The notes beneath the pieces are model-generated. The model was not told the DNA's origin and made no database searches. It saw nothing but the letters and a program-made list of their open reading frames with translations. A stretch of DNA of 64,000 nt from Chaenocephalus aceratus (lineage: Eukaryota; Chordata; Actinopteri; Perciformes; Channichthyidae). The stretch spans positions 108,532 through 172,531 of the forward strand of contig JAMFTG010000333.1 in assembly GCA_023974075.1 (NCBI GenBank), in the 5' to 3' direction. Both the position numbers and the translations under genes were made by a program. Each line of letters begins with the position of its first letter. Within the stretch, counting starts at the first letter, position 1. Below, piece by piece: positions 22,883-34,540 of this stretch.

Positions 22883-24668
22883 TGTTTCGCAACATGTTCT
22901 CTATGGCACGTCTCTACTGGGAATTGTAGTTATAAAAGACGTTTTTCCCAAATTTAGAAGTTGACAGTATTAAACTGTGTACAACCCTGGAGGTTTAGGC
23001 GATAGGAAACACATTGGTGTGTACACATTTAAAACATGTAATTACTAAATGGGTGAAAATCGCTTGTATCCATAATGGGCAGCATTAATATATATTCTAC
23101 TCCACTACAATTCAGAGGTTAACCTGGTATTTTTACTCCATTGCATTTAGTTTAGTTACTTTGCAGATTCTGATTAATGATGTGAAATATAAACAACCCT
23201 TAAAGCAGACTTTAGTTACACCTGAGTAAAATTCAGGTAAGGTGATTGTCAAGTGCCAACAATCAGGAGAGACATTTGATAGTTGGTGCTTGAGAAGACT
23301 AAACATTTATCTGCAGATCTTTATAAAGTATATTCATTACTCTTTATTCTCTACTAATAGTTAATTAAAAACTGTATAATGGCTATTTTGCACATCCCTT
23401 TCAAGATTTCAAGATTTTCTAAGGTGTATTGATCTTATACACAACTTGGGTCGCAGGTTCCTCAACAGCGCATTACAAGACATCTATCAATATGTGTGTA
23501 CCTCCACTATTAAACTGTCATATTCTGCACATTTCTTATACTATCTACTACATACATAAGAGTATAATTAATGTGTATAATATCAGTTAAAATAAGTGCT
23601 TCAACATAGTTAACATTGCAGGAAATATTTTTTTTATATATATATATATATATATATTTATATAATATATTTTAGACGTTAAGTACTTTGTCAGGCTTAA
23701 TATTTATCTGTTGATACTCCCAAAGCTTTTTTCTTGTTTAAAAGAAGACCTTAACCTAAAGTATTGTTTAATGTGTTAATAAAGGTTAATTCGTTTTTAT
23801 GTTTTGCACATCCTCCTATTAATATCTGTGTACATCCGGCACTAAACTGTTTTATTGTAGAGATCACTTAGTATCTTCTTGACTTTTTATATTCTATATA
23901 ATATTTCTATCATTGACCTTCTACTTTCCCCCTATGAAAGTATGTACTCTTAATATTGTTTTAATCAAATAACATTATTCAACAAAAATAATTCAATAAC
24001 AAGGTACACACAGCATACTAATAATAACTTTGTATTATTAGTGTAGACACTTATGTATGTATAACATCTGAAGATGTGTAGTTTTATTCATGTTTTTACA
24101 TAATTGTACAGGATATTGCTATACTATTTCTCTTGTTTTACTTCTACACATTAATATCTGATTTGTAAAACATCACAGACAGAAAGGCATATCCGTCATT
24201 TAATGGTAAGCTATTGAAATTGTGATTCCATAGATGTGTTTCCCATCACCCAAATCCCCTGACTATTCTCTCAACTCAGTATTTACATTCTGATATTCAA
24301 AGAAAATCAGTAATATCTTTAAAAACTACAAGTCCTTTTCTATCAGCTGTGCACCGTTATGGTGTAAATATAACCTATATACCAATTGGATCAAATATAA
24401 AAGTCAGCCGAATTACTATTGATACTGCAAGGAGACGTATTTTGTGAAAATAAATTGAAGATGTTGTTTAATTGTTGATATATTTATGATCCACGTCAAG
24501 TATTCAGTTTTGGCGGTAGTTCTCCTGTTTGTCTAGAAGTCTTCTCATCAGGGCTCTATAAATAAAGAACTGCGGCAGATGTGTAATATGTAATGCAGCC
24601 GAACCGTGTATTACAATGCCGTTATGTGATGACTTCCAAAGAGAAAAGCAAGAACACTCTGAATTAGG
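22883..24668. repeat. Dispersed repeat, inverted copy at 31427-32708
   Basis: Shared words include cacaacatgttctctat-type sequence at one end and gttatgtgatgacttcc at the other. No gene was seen. It is very AT-rich, with a TA run near 23630-23665. The copy at 31427 lacks about 500 bp. Confidence 0.75.
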
Positions 24669-24806
24669 TATTATTTTTTTTTCGTTGTCGGATATCATAT
24701 CTTATTAACGCCATATCCCAGCGTGCATTGCGGCTAAAACATCCAATCAACGAGCTTCAAGCTGAGGATCTTGGGTAATCAGTTTAGTGGGTTTGTGGTG
24801 TGTATC

Positions 24807-25443
24807 TCTCGAAATGTCCCGTCTGTTTCCGGTGACTTTATTTACGGCTAAAAAGCCCAAGATTATAGAATTAAATGAATAAATAAAAACAAGGATAATT
24901 GTGTGTTATTGTTGAGTAAATAACAGTGTGTTATTTAGAAAAGAATAACAAATTAGAAGGAAAAGATTTAAAAAAAATACAGATTTCAGTATTTTGAGGC
25001 TCCAAGCCCCATTTCTTTTCCTCACAAAAAAAGTCCGACATTATACGATTTAAAATAAAAACAAATAAATAAAAAGATAAAACACTGGCATGTCATTTAC
25101 GTTAGAATAAATAGAATGGTTTTGAATAATAGATGAGAGTAAAATCTAAGTCACTTTACAGCCCCGCCCACTTTTGGGGAAACCAACGCTGTCATTTGAA
25201 CGGTGATCAAGCCTGAAGCCACAGAGCTCTTCTGTTAAGGTCCTTTCTTCTTAGAGGAAGTACAGAAACACGTAACTCTGGATTTGTTTTAATGTTTGAG
25301 GTGCAATAAACGACACAGCAGCTTTTTGGCATGTTACAACTATTATTTTCTGCCTCGCTCATGAGAGTAACAGCTGGCGAAATTACAGCCTCGCCTACTG
25401 ATTTTAATTTAACCATATATCGAGCCCGATTCTCGATTTCAAA
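24807..25443. repeat. Right arm of long inverted repeat (pair 18361-19008)
   Basis: Complement of the left arm over about 640 bp, from tctcgaaatgtcccgtctg to ctcgatttcaaa. Confidence 0.85.
25207..25332 (-). pseudogene. THAP-like N-terminal exon, right-arm copy
   Basis: Starts MPKSCCVVYCTSN and ends RRALWLQA. MP at the start, C-x4-C and WLQA fit the first half of a THAP domain. A longer in-frame start at 25416 exists, but the MP start matches the family. The second half is missing, as in the left-arm copy. Confidence 0.6.
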
Positions 25444-25504
25444 TGTGTGCTCTAAAATGATATTTAGAAATAACTATTATCATTATTATAAGCAAGACAA
25501 TAAA

Positions 25505-25660
25505 TGGCAAAGATATGTAGAAAATAAACGTATTTAAGATACGTTCATAACAAACGTAACGTGGAAGAAAATATGCTTCTAGAAGATATGTAGAAAATAA
25601 ACGTATTTGAGATACGTTCATAACAAACGTAACGTGGGAGAAAATACGTTTCTAGCTAAA
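25505..25660. repeat. Tandem duplication, about 77 bp, two units
   Basis: agatatgtagaaaataaacg occurs at about 25511 and 25584, each followed by gatacgttcataacaaacgt. Confidence 0.8.
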
Positions 25661-25725
25661 CGTAATTGAGACTGCAATTTAGTTCTATGGGAACGTAATT
25701 TTTAGGAGACAGGGTTGTGTGAAAT

Positions 25726-26110
25726 ACAGATTTACTCATGTCACCCATTTTTTTTGGTGTTTCAGATTTGGTTTACCAAAGTCTTTGGTTCACAAAAGTT
25801 GTGAAATATATGAATTACACTATAGGCCTATATGAATGTGTTATGTCTAAAATGAAAATGTGTAAATTAGAATTTGGAGTAAAATAGTTCTATCACTCTA
25901 CTTTCATCACAGAAAAGTTACATCTGGACTGATTCATGACTTCATATTCCATACCAAGGTTCATGTGATGTGTACAAATACAAATTGAGCATTACACATT
26001 TTTTTCAACCAACTATATATGTTAACATAAAAAACTGTAAAATCTCAATATTTACAATATCAGAACTTTTTAAACCAACTACTATTCATTTAAGTGACAC
26101 AGAGACATTG
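25726..26110. repeat. Second copy of the 1030-1330 repeat
   Basis: Shares tcatgtgatgtgtacaaata and neighbouring words with the sequence inside hAT B, in the same orientation. Confidence 0.75.
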
Positions 26111-26194
26111 GATTAACCTTCAGCAGCGTTTATATGTATGCGTTTTAATGCCCTTGAACACAACTTTAGATCATAAAACAGCAAAGGTAAGACA

Positions 26195-26237
26195 CTTATT
26201 GTAAGTCGCTTTGGTTAAAAGCGTCAGTTAAATGCAA
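26195..26237 (+). repeat. SINE-like 3' tail, part 1
   Basis: ttgtaagtcgctttggttaaa is the tail word of a widespread fish repeat and recurs at 27040. Its final aatgcaatgtaatg is split by the solo Ngaro repeat. Confidence 0.6.
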
Positions 26238-26700
26238 TTCAATCAGGAGAGACGTGATGTATGAAATACATGTTTATTACCGGGACACGTGGTATAAGAA
26301 AATGATGATTGACAGATTACAACAATGAATTAACTGATGTTTGGAGATTAGGCCCCGGTTTGTAGGATGATCATTCGGGAGGGGAAAACCGCTCCGATGA
26401 ACCCCCCCGGGGTCTAGACACTGGTGGTGGTGATAAGTGGTTTGGTCTGGTCTGAAGGAAGAAGGATTAGCTTGGCCCTGAATTAGGAGACAGGAGGCGA
26501 AGGGGTGGAGGAGGGTTGTGCGTTGACACCTGAAATGACAACTGACAGAGAGGGAAGAGCAGATTTAAAGGGGTTAGCAGGTGCGATGATTGGCTAGCTG
26601 GGGAGTAACGCCCCTGATTACTTAATGGAAGAGGAGATTGAAGTGACGTGTAACACCAGGGGGTATTGGTCTTCCTCATTGAACTTGCGCTAAGCTTCAT
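26238..26700 (-). mobile_element. Solo B-linker-A repeat of the Ngaro-type family
   Basis: 463 bp with the same order and linker as 12134-12630: it starts ttcaatcaggagagac and ends gcgctaagcttcat. It has no interior. Flanks read aaatgcaa on the left and tgtaatgtaatg on the right, which join to the intact tail word seen at 27070, so no bases were duplicated or lost. Confidence 0.8.
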
Positions 26701-27090
26701 TGTAATGTAATGTAATATAATACTGTATATGATACTTATACCAATGGAATCTGCACTGTAAAAACTGTGACCAATAGTTACTTAATAAAATGGTGGCAAC
26801 AAAGTGACACTTAATATAATTAAATAGATTTGAAACACCACCATTTGATTAAAAAGTACTAAATACAGGTAGAAAATAGTAACAAAGAACTGCTAACAGA
26901 GCACTTGTATACTAATAAAGGACTGGCTTATATATAGCCAGTTGAGTAGCACTTGAAATGTTTGGCTCTATGAAACCTGATGTACTTATATGATTCTGTT
27001 TTCTTCAAGGTTGTGTCTTCCTGGTTGAATGTACTTATTGTAAGTCGCTTTGTATAAAAGTGTCAGCTAAATGCAATGTAATGTAATGAG
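26701..27090 (+). repeat. SINE-like tails and AT-rich spacer
   Basis: The split tail continues at 26701. A second intact tail (gtaagtcgctttgtataaaa) lies at 27041-27060, followed by aatgtaatg. No gene was seen. Confidence 0.5.
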
Positions 27091-27198
27091 TTAATAAAAT
27101 ATAATTATATTAAGTAAATGTTAATTGAAGAAACAGTCAAAATGTGTTATATTTATTCATTTTAATTGAGTTTTTTTCAAGCAATTATTTGAATTAAC

Positions 27199-27579
27199 TT
27201 AAAGGTGGGGTAGGCTTGAGAAATCGGCTCGAGATACACTTGTTGTTATATTCCATGGAATGCTCTTAACATCCCGATAGCAATGAATATCTTAAGTGCT
27301 TTGACAAAAAATCCATAAAAAATGTCATCTGTGGAAGCTGTAGTACTGTAGAAAGCACGACCAATCATCTGAGCCGGGCCGGCTAAAATAACTGGATGGC
27401 CTACCTGCCTGTCAGCCTTCCATCTGTGCACACACTTATCTCGTGCCCTCATTGGTCATGTGCGCGTTCGTGTGTGTTGGAGGAGGGGCTCTGTGGAAGT
27501 GGCAGATTTTTTCTGGCTGTGTATTTTCAAATGCTAGCACTCGAGCTGGTTTCTCCAAAATTACCTACCCCACATTTAA
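27199..27579. mobile_element. Complete TTAA-flanked MITE
   Basis: TTAA at 27199-27202 and 27576-27579 bound inverted ends aggtggggtagg and cctaccccacat. No coding capacity. A TTAA target fits Kolobok or piggyBac-type mobilisation. Confidence 0.75.
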
Positions 27580-27787
27580 GTTAGATTTACTAAACATCTA
27601 GTATAATTTGATTTATATTTACTAATTATCAAAGAGAAATTGATTTGAATTAATTAACAATTTGGGTAGAAATGATTAACATTTACTTCATATCTGTGAG
27701 AAATTAATTTATATTTAATATCTGTGTGAAATAAAAAATGTATTTACTGAATATCTGGCTGAAATTAATTTACATTTACTTAATATT

Positions 27788-28170
27788 GCATATTGGGGCT
27801 GAACATCCGACTGTGAAGAATGTGGTACTACATATTGGAACAAATGATGTTGTGAAACAAGAGTCAGAAGTGCTGAAAAAAGACTTTAAATGTCTGTTGG
27901 AAACTGCCAGCTCTCTAAATGCAGAGGTGTTCATCAGTGGCCCTCTACCGCCAGTCAGAAGAGGAGTGGAGAGATTCAGCAGATTGTTTGCACTGAACAC
28001 CTGGCTTTCAACTGCCTGTACTGACCATTCTGTGCATTTTATTGACAATTTTAACTTTTTCTGGGACCGCAGACATCTTTTCAAGGCAAATGGAGTTTGC
28101 CTGAACAAGTCAGGAGTGAAATTGTTTATCTCTAACATATTCAACTGCCTGCGTCATCAATCTGTTCCCT
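27788..28170 (+). pseudogene. SGNH/GDSL esterase-like domain of a LINE ORF1
   Basis: VVLHIGTNDVV is the block III (GxND) motif of SGNH hydrolases. Later come FISGPLPPVRRG and FKANGVCLNKSGVKLF, where the usual Asp-His pair before L-x-x-G is altered. Esterase domains of this kind occur in ORF1 of CR1/L2-type LINEs. The N-terminal catalytic Ser block is missing and the C-terminus runs into the truncated Tc1 element at about 28180. The frame is open for about 110 codons. Confidence 0.6.
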
Positions 28171-28181
28171 GTTCCCCTGAG

Positions 28182-29668
28182 AAAAAAAAATCCAGAAAAT
28201 CACATTGTCTGATTTTTAAAGAATTTATTTGCAAATTATGGTGGAAAATAAGTATTTGGTCAATAAAAAAAGTTCATCTCAATCCTTTGTTATATATCCT
28301 TTGTTGGCAATGACAGAGGTCAAACGTTTTCTGTAAATCTTCACAAGGTTTTCACACACTGTTGCTGGTATTTTGGCCCATTCCTCCATGCAGATCTCCT
28401 CTAGAGCAGTGATGTTTTGGGGCTGTCGCTGGGCAACACGGACTTTCAACTCCCTCCAAAGCTTTTCTATGTGGTTGAGATCTGGAGACTGGCTAGGCCA
28501 CTCCAGGACCTTGAAATGCTTCTTACGAAGCCACTCCTTCGTTGCCCGGGCGGTGTGTTTGGGATCATTATCATGCTGAAAGACCCAGCCACGTTTCATC
28601 TTCAATGCCCTTGCTGATGGAAGGAGGTTGTCACTCAAAATCTCATGATACATGGTCCCCATTCATTCTTTCCTTTACACGGATCAGTCATCCTGGTTCC
28701 TTTGCAGAAAAACAGCCCCAAAGCATGATGTTTCCACCCCCATGTTTCACAGTAGGTATGGTGTTCTTTGGATGCAACTCAGCATTCTTTCTCCTCCAAA
28801 CACATCTAGTTGAGTTTTTACCAAAAAGTTCTATTTTGGTTTCATCTGACCATATGACATTCTCCCAATCCTCTTCTGGATCATCTACATGCTCTCTAGA
28901 AAACTTCAGACGGGCCTGGACATGTACTGGCTTAAGCAGGGGGACACGTCTGGCACTGCAGGATTTGAGTCCCTGGCGGCGTAGTGTGTTACTGATGGTA
29001 GCCTTTGTTACTTTGGTCCCAGCTCTCTGCAGGTCATTGACTAGGTCCCCCCATGTGGTTCTGGGATTTTTGCTCACCGTTCTTGTGATCATTTTGACCC
29101 CACGGGGTGAGATCTTGCGTGGAGCCCCAGATCGAGGGAGATTATCAGTGGTCTTGTATGTCTTCCATTTTCTAATAATTGCTCCCACAGTTGATTTCTT
29201 CACACCAAGCTGCTTACCTATTGCAGATTCAGTCTTCCCAGCCTGGTGCAGGTCTACAATTTTGTTTCTGGTGTCCTTTGACAGCTCTTTGGTCTTGGCC
29301 ATAGTGGAGTTTGGAGTGTGACTGTTTGAGGTTGTGGACAGGTGTCTTTTATACTGATAACGAGTTCAAACAGCTGCCATTAATACAGTTAACAAGTGGA
29401 GGACAGAGGAGGCTCTTAAAGAAGAAGTTACAGGTCTGTGAGAGCCAGAAATCTTGTTTGTTTGTAGGTGACCAAATAATTATTTTACCGAGGAATTTAC
29501 CAATTAATTCATTAAAAATCCTACAATGTGATTTCCTGGATTCTTTCCCCCCAGTATGTCTCTCATAGTTGAGGTATACCTAGGATGAAAATGACAGGCC
29601 TCTCTCATCTTTTTAAGTGGGAGAACTTGCACAATTGGTGGCTGACTAAATACTTTTTTGCCCCACTG
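28182..29668 (-). mobile_element. Tc1/mariner (Tc1-like) transposon, outer part of left repeat missing
   Basis: The right end is cagtggggcaaaaaagta (complement) with TA at 29669-29670. The inner words ccagaaaatcacattg and atttggtca occur in both terminal regions. The left terminus lacks the outer part and begins directly after LINE ORF1 sequence. The two terminal regions are about 190 bp and 100 bp long. Confidence 0.85.
28279..29302 (-). pseudogene. Tc1-like transposase, one stop and one frameshift
   Basis: The start [20 protein letters not shown] is the typical helix-turn-helix head, followed by [10 protein letters not shown] and [11 protein letters not shown]. The catalytic DDE triad is visible: [11 protein letters not shown] (first Asp), [11 protein letters not shown] (second Asp) and [15 protein letters not shown] (Glu). 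Length is close to the normal 340 residues. It is broken between 28660 and 28690 by a TGA after SAKEPG and a one-base shift before TMYHEIL. Apart from these, coding sequence is well kept, so inactivation looks recent. Confidence 0.92.
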
Positions 29669-29707
29669 TATGTTACCACTAGGCGGCAGTATAACATCTA
29701 TGGACAT

Positions 29708-30835
29708 TAGGGGTGTAACGGTATCCGTATTTGTCCCGTACCGTCACGGTTCGGACGTCACGGTTCGGACGTCACGGTTCGGCACATGCAGTCACATGGC
29801 GAATACGCCTTTTTTTTTACGAGTGGGAAAAAAGTCTGTCACTCAGGGCAGTATTACACTATATATAATCCAGGGGGCGGTATTGCGCCTAAAAGCCAGC
29901 CGCCCGTAAATAACAAATGAAGAACAAAACACAACAAAACGAACACAATACATGAAGAAGAAAAGTTAGTAGCTACGGCGAGTTCACACAACACACAGGA
30001 GCTAGAAGACCCACCTGCTTCTTTTAAATCAGGTGTGTGGGAACATTGCGGGTTCCCTGTGGACTACAACAATGATGGGGTGCGAGTTGTGGATCGGACG
30101 AGGACGGTGTGTCGGCGTTGTTCGACAGCGGTGCGGTATGCTAGTGGTAACACGTCAAACATGCTCAATCACATCCGAGTCAGTCTCAGTCCCCAGCGAG
30201 AGGGTTTTCTCGACGGCAGGTGACATAGTTACCGCCAACAGATCTGCCCTCACTACTGACAACATCGACACACTCATCTTTTTGAAGAAAAACTTGAAAA
30301 TAGAGTACCTTTATTTAGGCATAATGGCCTCACACACTCACAAGTTAATTACACATGTTAGACATTGCTCCTATAGGTACAGATTTTATTTTGTTTTATA
30401 TTTATCATTGTATTTATTTTATATTTTGACATCAGGAGATGTTATACAGTTCTGTATTGCCTTTTATTGATTGTGATTGAAACACTTTCTTATTATTTAT
30501 TTGAATATGTTCACAAGACATTCTTTTTAGTTGTACAGCTTATTTAACCTTTTTGTTTGACATCAGCCATTATAAATAATATGGCCATCTAAGTGTGTGT
30601 GTTACTGTTTGTGGTTTGTTTTTAACTGTGTAATACAGTTAATGATTCCAAATGTTAGAGTTCCGTATTTTCATACCAAAACTTGCACTACTGTTACAAA
30701 TAAATAACAGCAAAAACAATTATGCATTTGGGACTTTTTTTTGCTTTTCCTTGTTGTACCGAACCTGTACCGAACCGTGACCCCCAAACCGAGGTATGAA
30801 CCGAACCGTGACTTCTGTGAACCGTTACACCCCTA
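29708..30835. mobile_element. hAT transposon E, internally deleted
   Basis: Ends taggggtgtaac and its complement are flanked by the 8-bp duplication atggacat at 29700-29707 and 30836-30843. Subterminal ccgaaccgtgac words repeat at both ends. The interior keeps only the first and last parts of the transposase. Confidence 0.88.
30023..30295 (+). pseudogene. BED finger and hAT dimerisation tail brought together by deletion
   Basis: Frame 2 encodes WEHCGFPVDYNNDGVRVVD, VCRRCSTAVRYASG and NMLNHIRV, a BED zinc finger. Another frame from about 30177 encodes PSERVFSTAGDIVTANRSAL and IFLKKNL, the C-terminal hAT dimerisation motif. The catalytic RNase H-like core between them is gone, and the junction near 30180 is out of frame. 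Confidence 0.75.
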
Positions 30836-30843
30836 ATGGACAT

Positions 30844-31265
30844 ATATGTTGGCAGAACAAGATGTGAAGTGACTGCATGTTCAACACACTCTCACTCCAT
30901 AATCGTCCAGGAGCGACGTTTGGTCAGGGTCCCGTGGCATGCAGTTGTGACGCTCCTAGGCTCCTTCAGCTTCATAAAGGGACGCAAATAGCTTTCAACT
31001 GATTGCAATGTATTCCCATCTGCGGCGGGATTTGACGCTCATGGAAGCACGGCATTCGTTTGTGTCGGCTGCCCTTAAAGGCAATGTGAGCCACCATTCC
31101 CATTGGTACACCCGGAAGTAAGTATTCCCCTTACTGTCGATTGATTTTACAGTGATATCTGCACTAGTCATCGGATAAAAAACACCAGATTATCCTTGTT
31201 AATTACACAACATTGATTGGTTTAAATTGTGTGCAATGCTTTTGTATTTTTCCCCTTCGATTCGG
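30844..31265. other. Stretch without recognised gene
   Basis: Moderate GC, probably an old repeat. No credible frame. Confidence 0.35.
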
Positions 31266-33060
31266 AGAAACAAATATATTTTCGGAGTAAAGGATGGCAG
31301 AAGACACTACACTACACAGAATCCCCAGCTATCGTTTAGGACTACACCATGTGCTCTGTTCAATCGTCAACAACAAATACAGGAAACAGACCGAAAACAT
31401 TTAAAATAAATAAATAAATACTTTATTCCGAGTGTGCTTGCTTTGCTCTTTGAAAGTCATCACATAACGGCATTGTAATACACGGTTCGGCTGCATTACA
31501 TATTACATATCTGCCGTAGTTCTCTATTTATAGAGCCCTGATGAGAAGACTTCTAGACAAACATGTGGAACTACCGCCAACACTGAAAACGTGACGTGGA
31601 TCATAAATATATCAGCAATTAAACAACATCTTACATTTCTTTTCACACAATACGTCTCCTTGCAGTATCAACACTAATTCGGTTGACTTTTATATTTGAT
31701 CCAATTGGTAGATAGGCTGTATTTACACCATAAAGGTGCACAGCTGATATAAATGGACACCTAGTGGTTAAAGCATGTTATTGAATTTCATTATTTTTAT
31801 TATTAGATATTAATAGGATCCCTATAAAGTATATTTATTACTCGTTATACTCTACTAATAGTTAATTAAAGACTGTATATGACTATGTTGCACATCCCTT
31901 TCAAGATTTCAAGATTGTCTAAGGTTTATTGACATATCATATTCACAAACGGTGTAGTTATGCAATGAATGAAAAACTTGGGTCGCCGGTTCCTCAATAG
32001 TGCATTACAAGACATCTATCAATATATGTATATACCTCCAGCAATGTTAACTATGTTGAAGCACTTATTTTAACTGATATTATACATATGTATTATACTC
32101 TTATAAGATGTATGTAGATATTTCATCTCCGGCCTTGTCAGGTATTGAACAATCAATAAATAAAGAACACAGAATTATTAAATATAAAACACAGAATTTG
32201 TGTGATTATACTAAATGATTTACAAATAAACACCACTGCATATTTACAACTGTTACACATGCTGATGTAACGCAAATGTTCCAACTTGGGATCAATAAAT
32301 TATATCTTATCTTAAGATGATCGATGGCTACTGCCATATTTTCTAAATTTGCCTCTGAACCTTGTCAAGTGCATATTTCAGGCTTATCAATTAATGTAAT
32401 GTAATATAATGTAATGTTATCAATTAACAACAGAAGGGGTCACAAACATAAGACCAGCTATTAAATAAAGCTCTTCTGACCTTAGCTGGCATGTGGGTTT
32501 ATATATTAATGCTGCCCATTATGGGCACAAGCCATTTTCACCCTTTTATTAAATATATGTTTTAAATTTGAGTGTTTCCTATCCCCTAAACCTCCAGGGA
32601 TGTACACAGTTTAATACTGGCAACTTCTTATTATGGGAAATACGAAAACGTCTTTTAAAACTACAACTCCCAGTAGAGACGTGCTCTAGATAGAGAACAT
32701 GTTGCGAAACCTTAGCCATCATGTGTGGTTCTGGGGGCGGGGTGGGGGAGGGGGGGACGCGGTGGACCCGTTCAAATCCAGTTTTGGACAGTCTGCCGTG
32801 GTTCCATCCCATTTCAAGTGCTGTTCGACGCTCGTCGTAACCCTCGGAGCACACTCTCCAATCACAGAGCTTGAGGACTATCACGGGGTTTGTCAAGTGA
32901 AGCGGAGAGAATACTTACTTCCCGGTGTAATATTCTCTAAAGCAAATGAGCTGCTCCGACCCTCGGTCCTGACGGACTCCAAGTTGTGTTTATTAATCAA
33001 ACAAATAAATAAACACAAGGATAAGTATGTGTTATTGTTGAGTAAATGGAGAATTGCACA
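31266..33060. repeat. Mosaic second copy of the 18.3-25.4 kb repeat family
   Basis: 31266-31330 matches 19008-19063 directly (gaagacactacactac). 31427-32708 is the inverted, shortened copy of 22883-24668. 32705-32902 is inverted relative to 19075-19196. 32990-33045 matches the arm word caaggataa and gtgttattgttgagtaaat. No coding exon survives. Confidence 0.7.
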
Positions 33061-33504
33061 GGGGAAAATAACGTAGGCTATCTATGCCACAATTTTAGAT
33101 GTGCGCTGTGGACCAACACTATACATTGACGGGGAAGGGGGTAGCAATAAAGATAACACCATTAAACATTTACACAACATAACAGAAATAATATCGATAG
33201 CAGCGTCCCTAGCAACAAGTAACAAGATGTTAATAATAATAAAAGACATTAAGAAAAAGGCATTTTAAACAGTCATTAAAAAGCAACACAATCTACCTGC
33301 ATTGCATTACTCTAAACGTGTAATAACGTGCTTTAACCAGTAGGTGGTTTGGGTTAAAAAGCTGTCAAGTTTACAGTGTTAACAAAATAAAATATACTGC
33401 TGTTTCTGGATTAACCTCACTATAAGATCTGTGGATCTTAAAAATATGAATCTCACATTTCCAGTTGTTTCCAGAAAAAAACGTTAACGTAGATATTGCA
33501 ATAT
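33061..33504. other. Stretch without recognised gene
   Basis: No coding frame with recognisable motifs. Confidence 0.35.
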
Positions 33505-33661
33505 TACGGAGCCCTGGAGGGTTCATAGAGAGAAAAATAAATAAAACGTGGCCACGTTTTACTTTCTCGTTCGCACGAGAAGGTATCTCATGCGAACGAG
33601 AAAGTAAAACGTGCGCACGAGTTACTAAAGCGTGCGCACGAGTTAATAAAGCGTGGCCTCG

Positions 33662-33663
<2 letters not shown>

Positions 33664-33711
<48 letters not shown>
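33664..33711. repeat. (GT)n microsatellite
   Basis: About 24 units. Confidence 0.95.
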
Positions 33712-33712
<1 letters not shown>

Positions 33713-33923
33713 CATTTGTTTATGACAGTATCGTTCGTTCCGGTGCACTCCGGCAGGACTATAGCACATCGAGATTAAGATTAAACGAATTTCTTTCACT
33801 TGGGAATACACATATAACTATGGAGAACCAGATTTGTGTAAATTACTGTTCGTGGTAATTTGAAAACAAATGCCGGACACACACAAACACACCGAAAACG
33901 CACACACAGAGTGGAGCTGAGCA

Positions 33924-34041
<118 letters not shown>

Positions 34042-34540
34042 ATGCGCCCCAGTGACAGGACATCTCCTTCATAAAACGAGGGGGAATACTCTGGTAGTTC
34101 GATGTGTGTAGAGGTGTGTGTGGTTAAACGTAGCAGCCTCGATCTCTATTCAGCGGTTCTAATGAAGGGCAACGCAGTGAAGTAAACAGTAAAAGGCACA
34201 GCTCTTTGCAGCTGGTGCTGCTCTTCTCAGATTCTGCTGGGTTACACGTTACTGCCTCCAGTGCCCTGTACGACGAAGCCAGTTCAACAGACCCTGGATA
34301 TGTTTGATTTACCCGGCTTAACTAACCCTAACAAACGCGATGTCGCTAAGCGGTCCTACGAAGCTGGTTATCAACTCAGCAAATCAACCAGGGTTTCTCT
34401 GTCCGGCTGAGAGCGCGTTCACGTGAAAGGGACGGGGTTAGCAACATTTGACCACAAACATGGAGACGCGTGCTGACAGCGCACCGTCATACTTCATGAA
34501 TGAATAGTGTAAATAGCAAATCCTGCATCGTAGTACAGGC

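Noticed and set aside
28373..29321. Plus-strand frames up to 259 codons over the Tc1 element
   Set aside because: They are antisense of the transposase, whose DDE triad and helix-turn-helix are on the minus strand.
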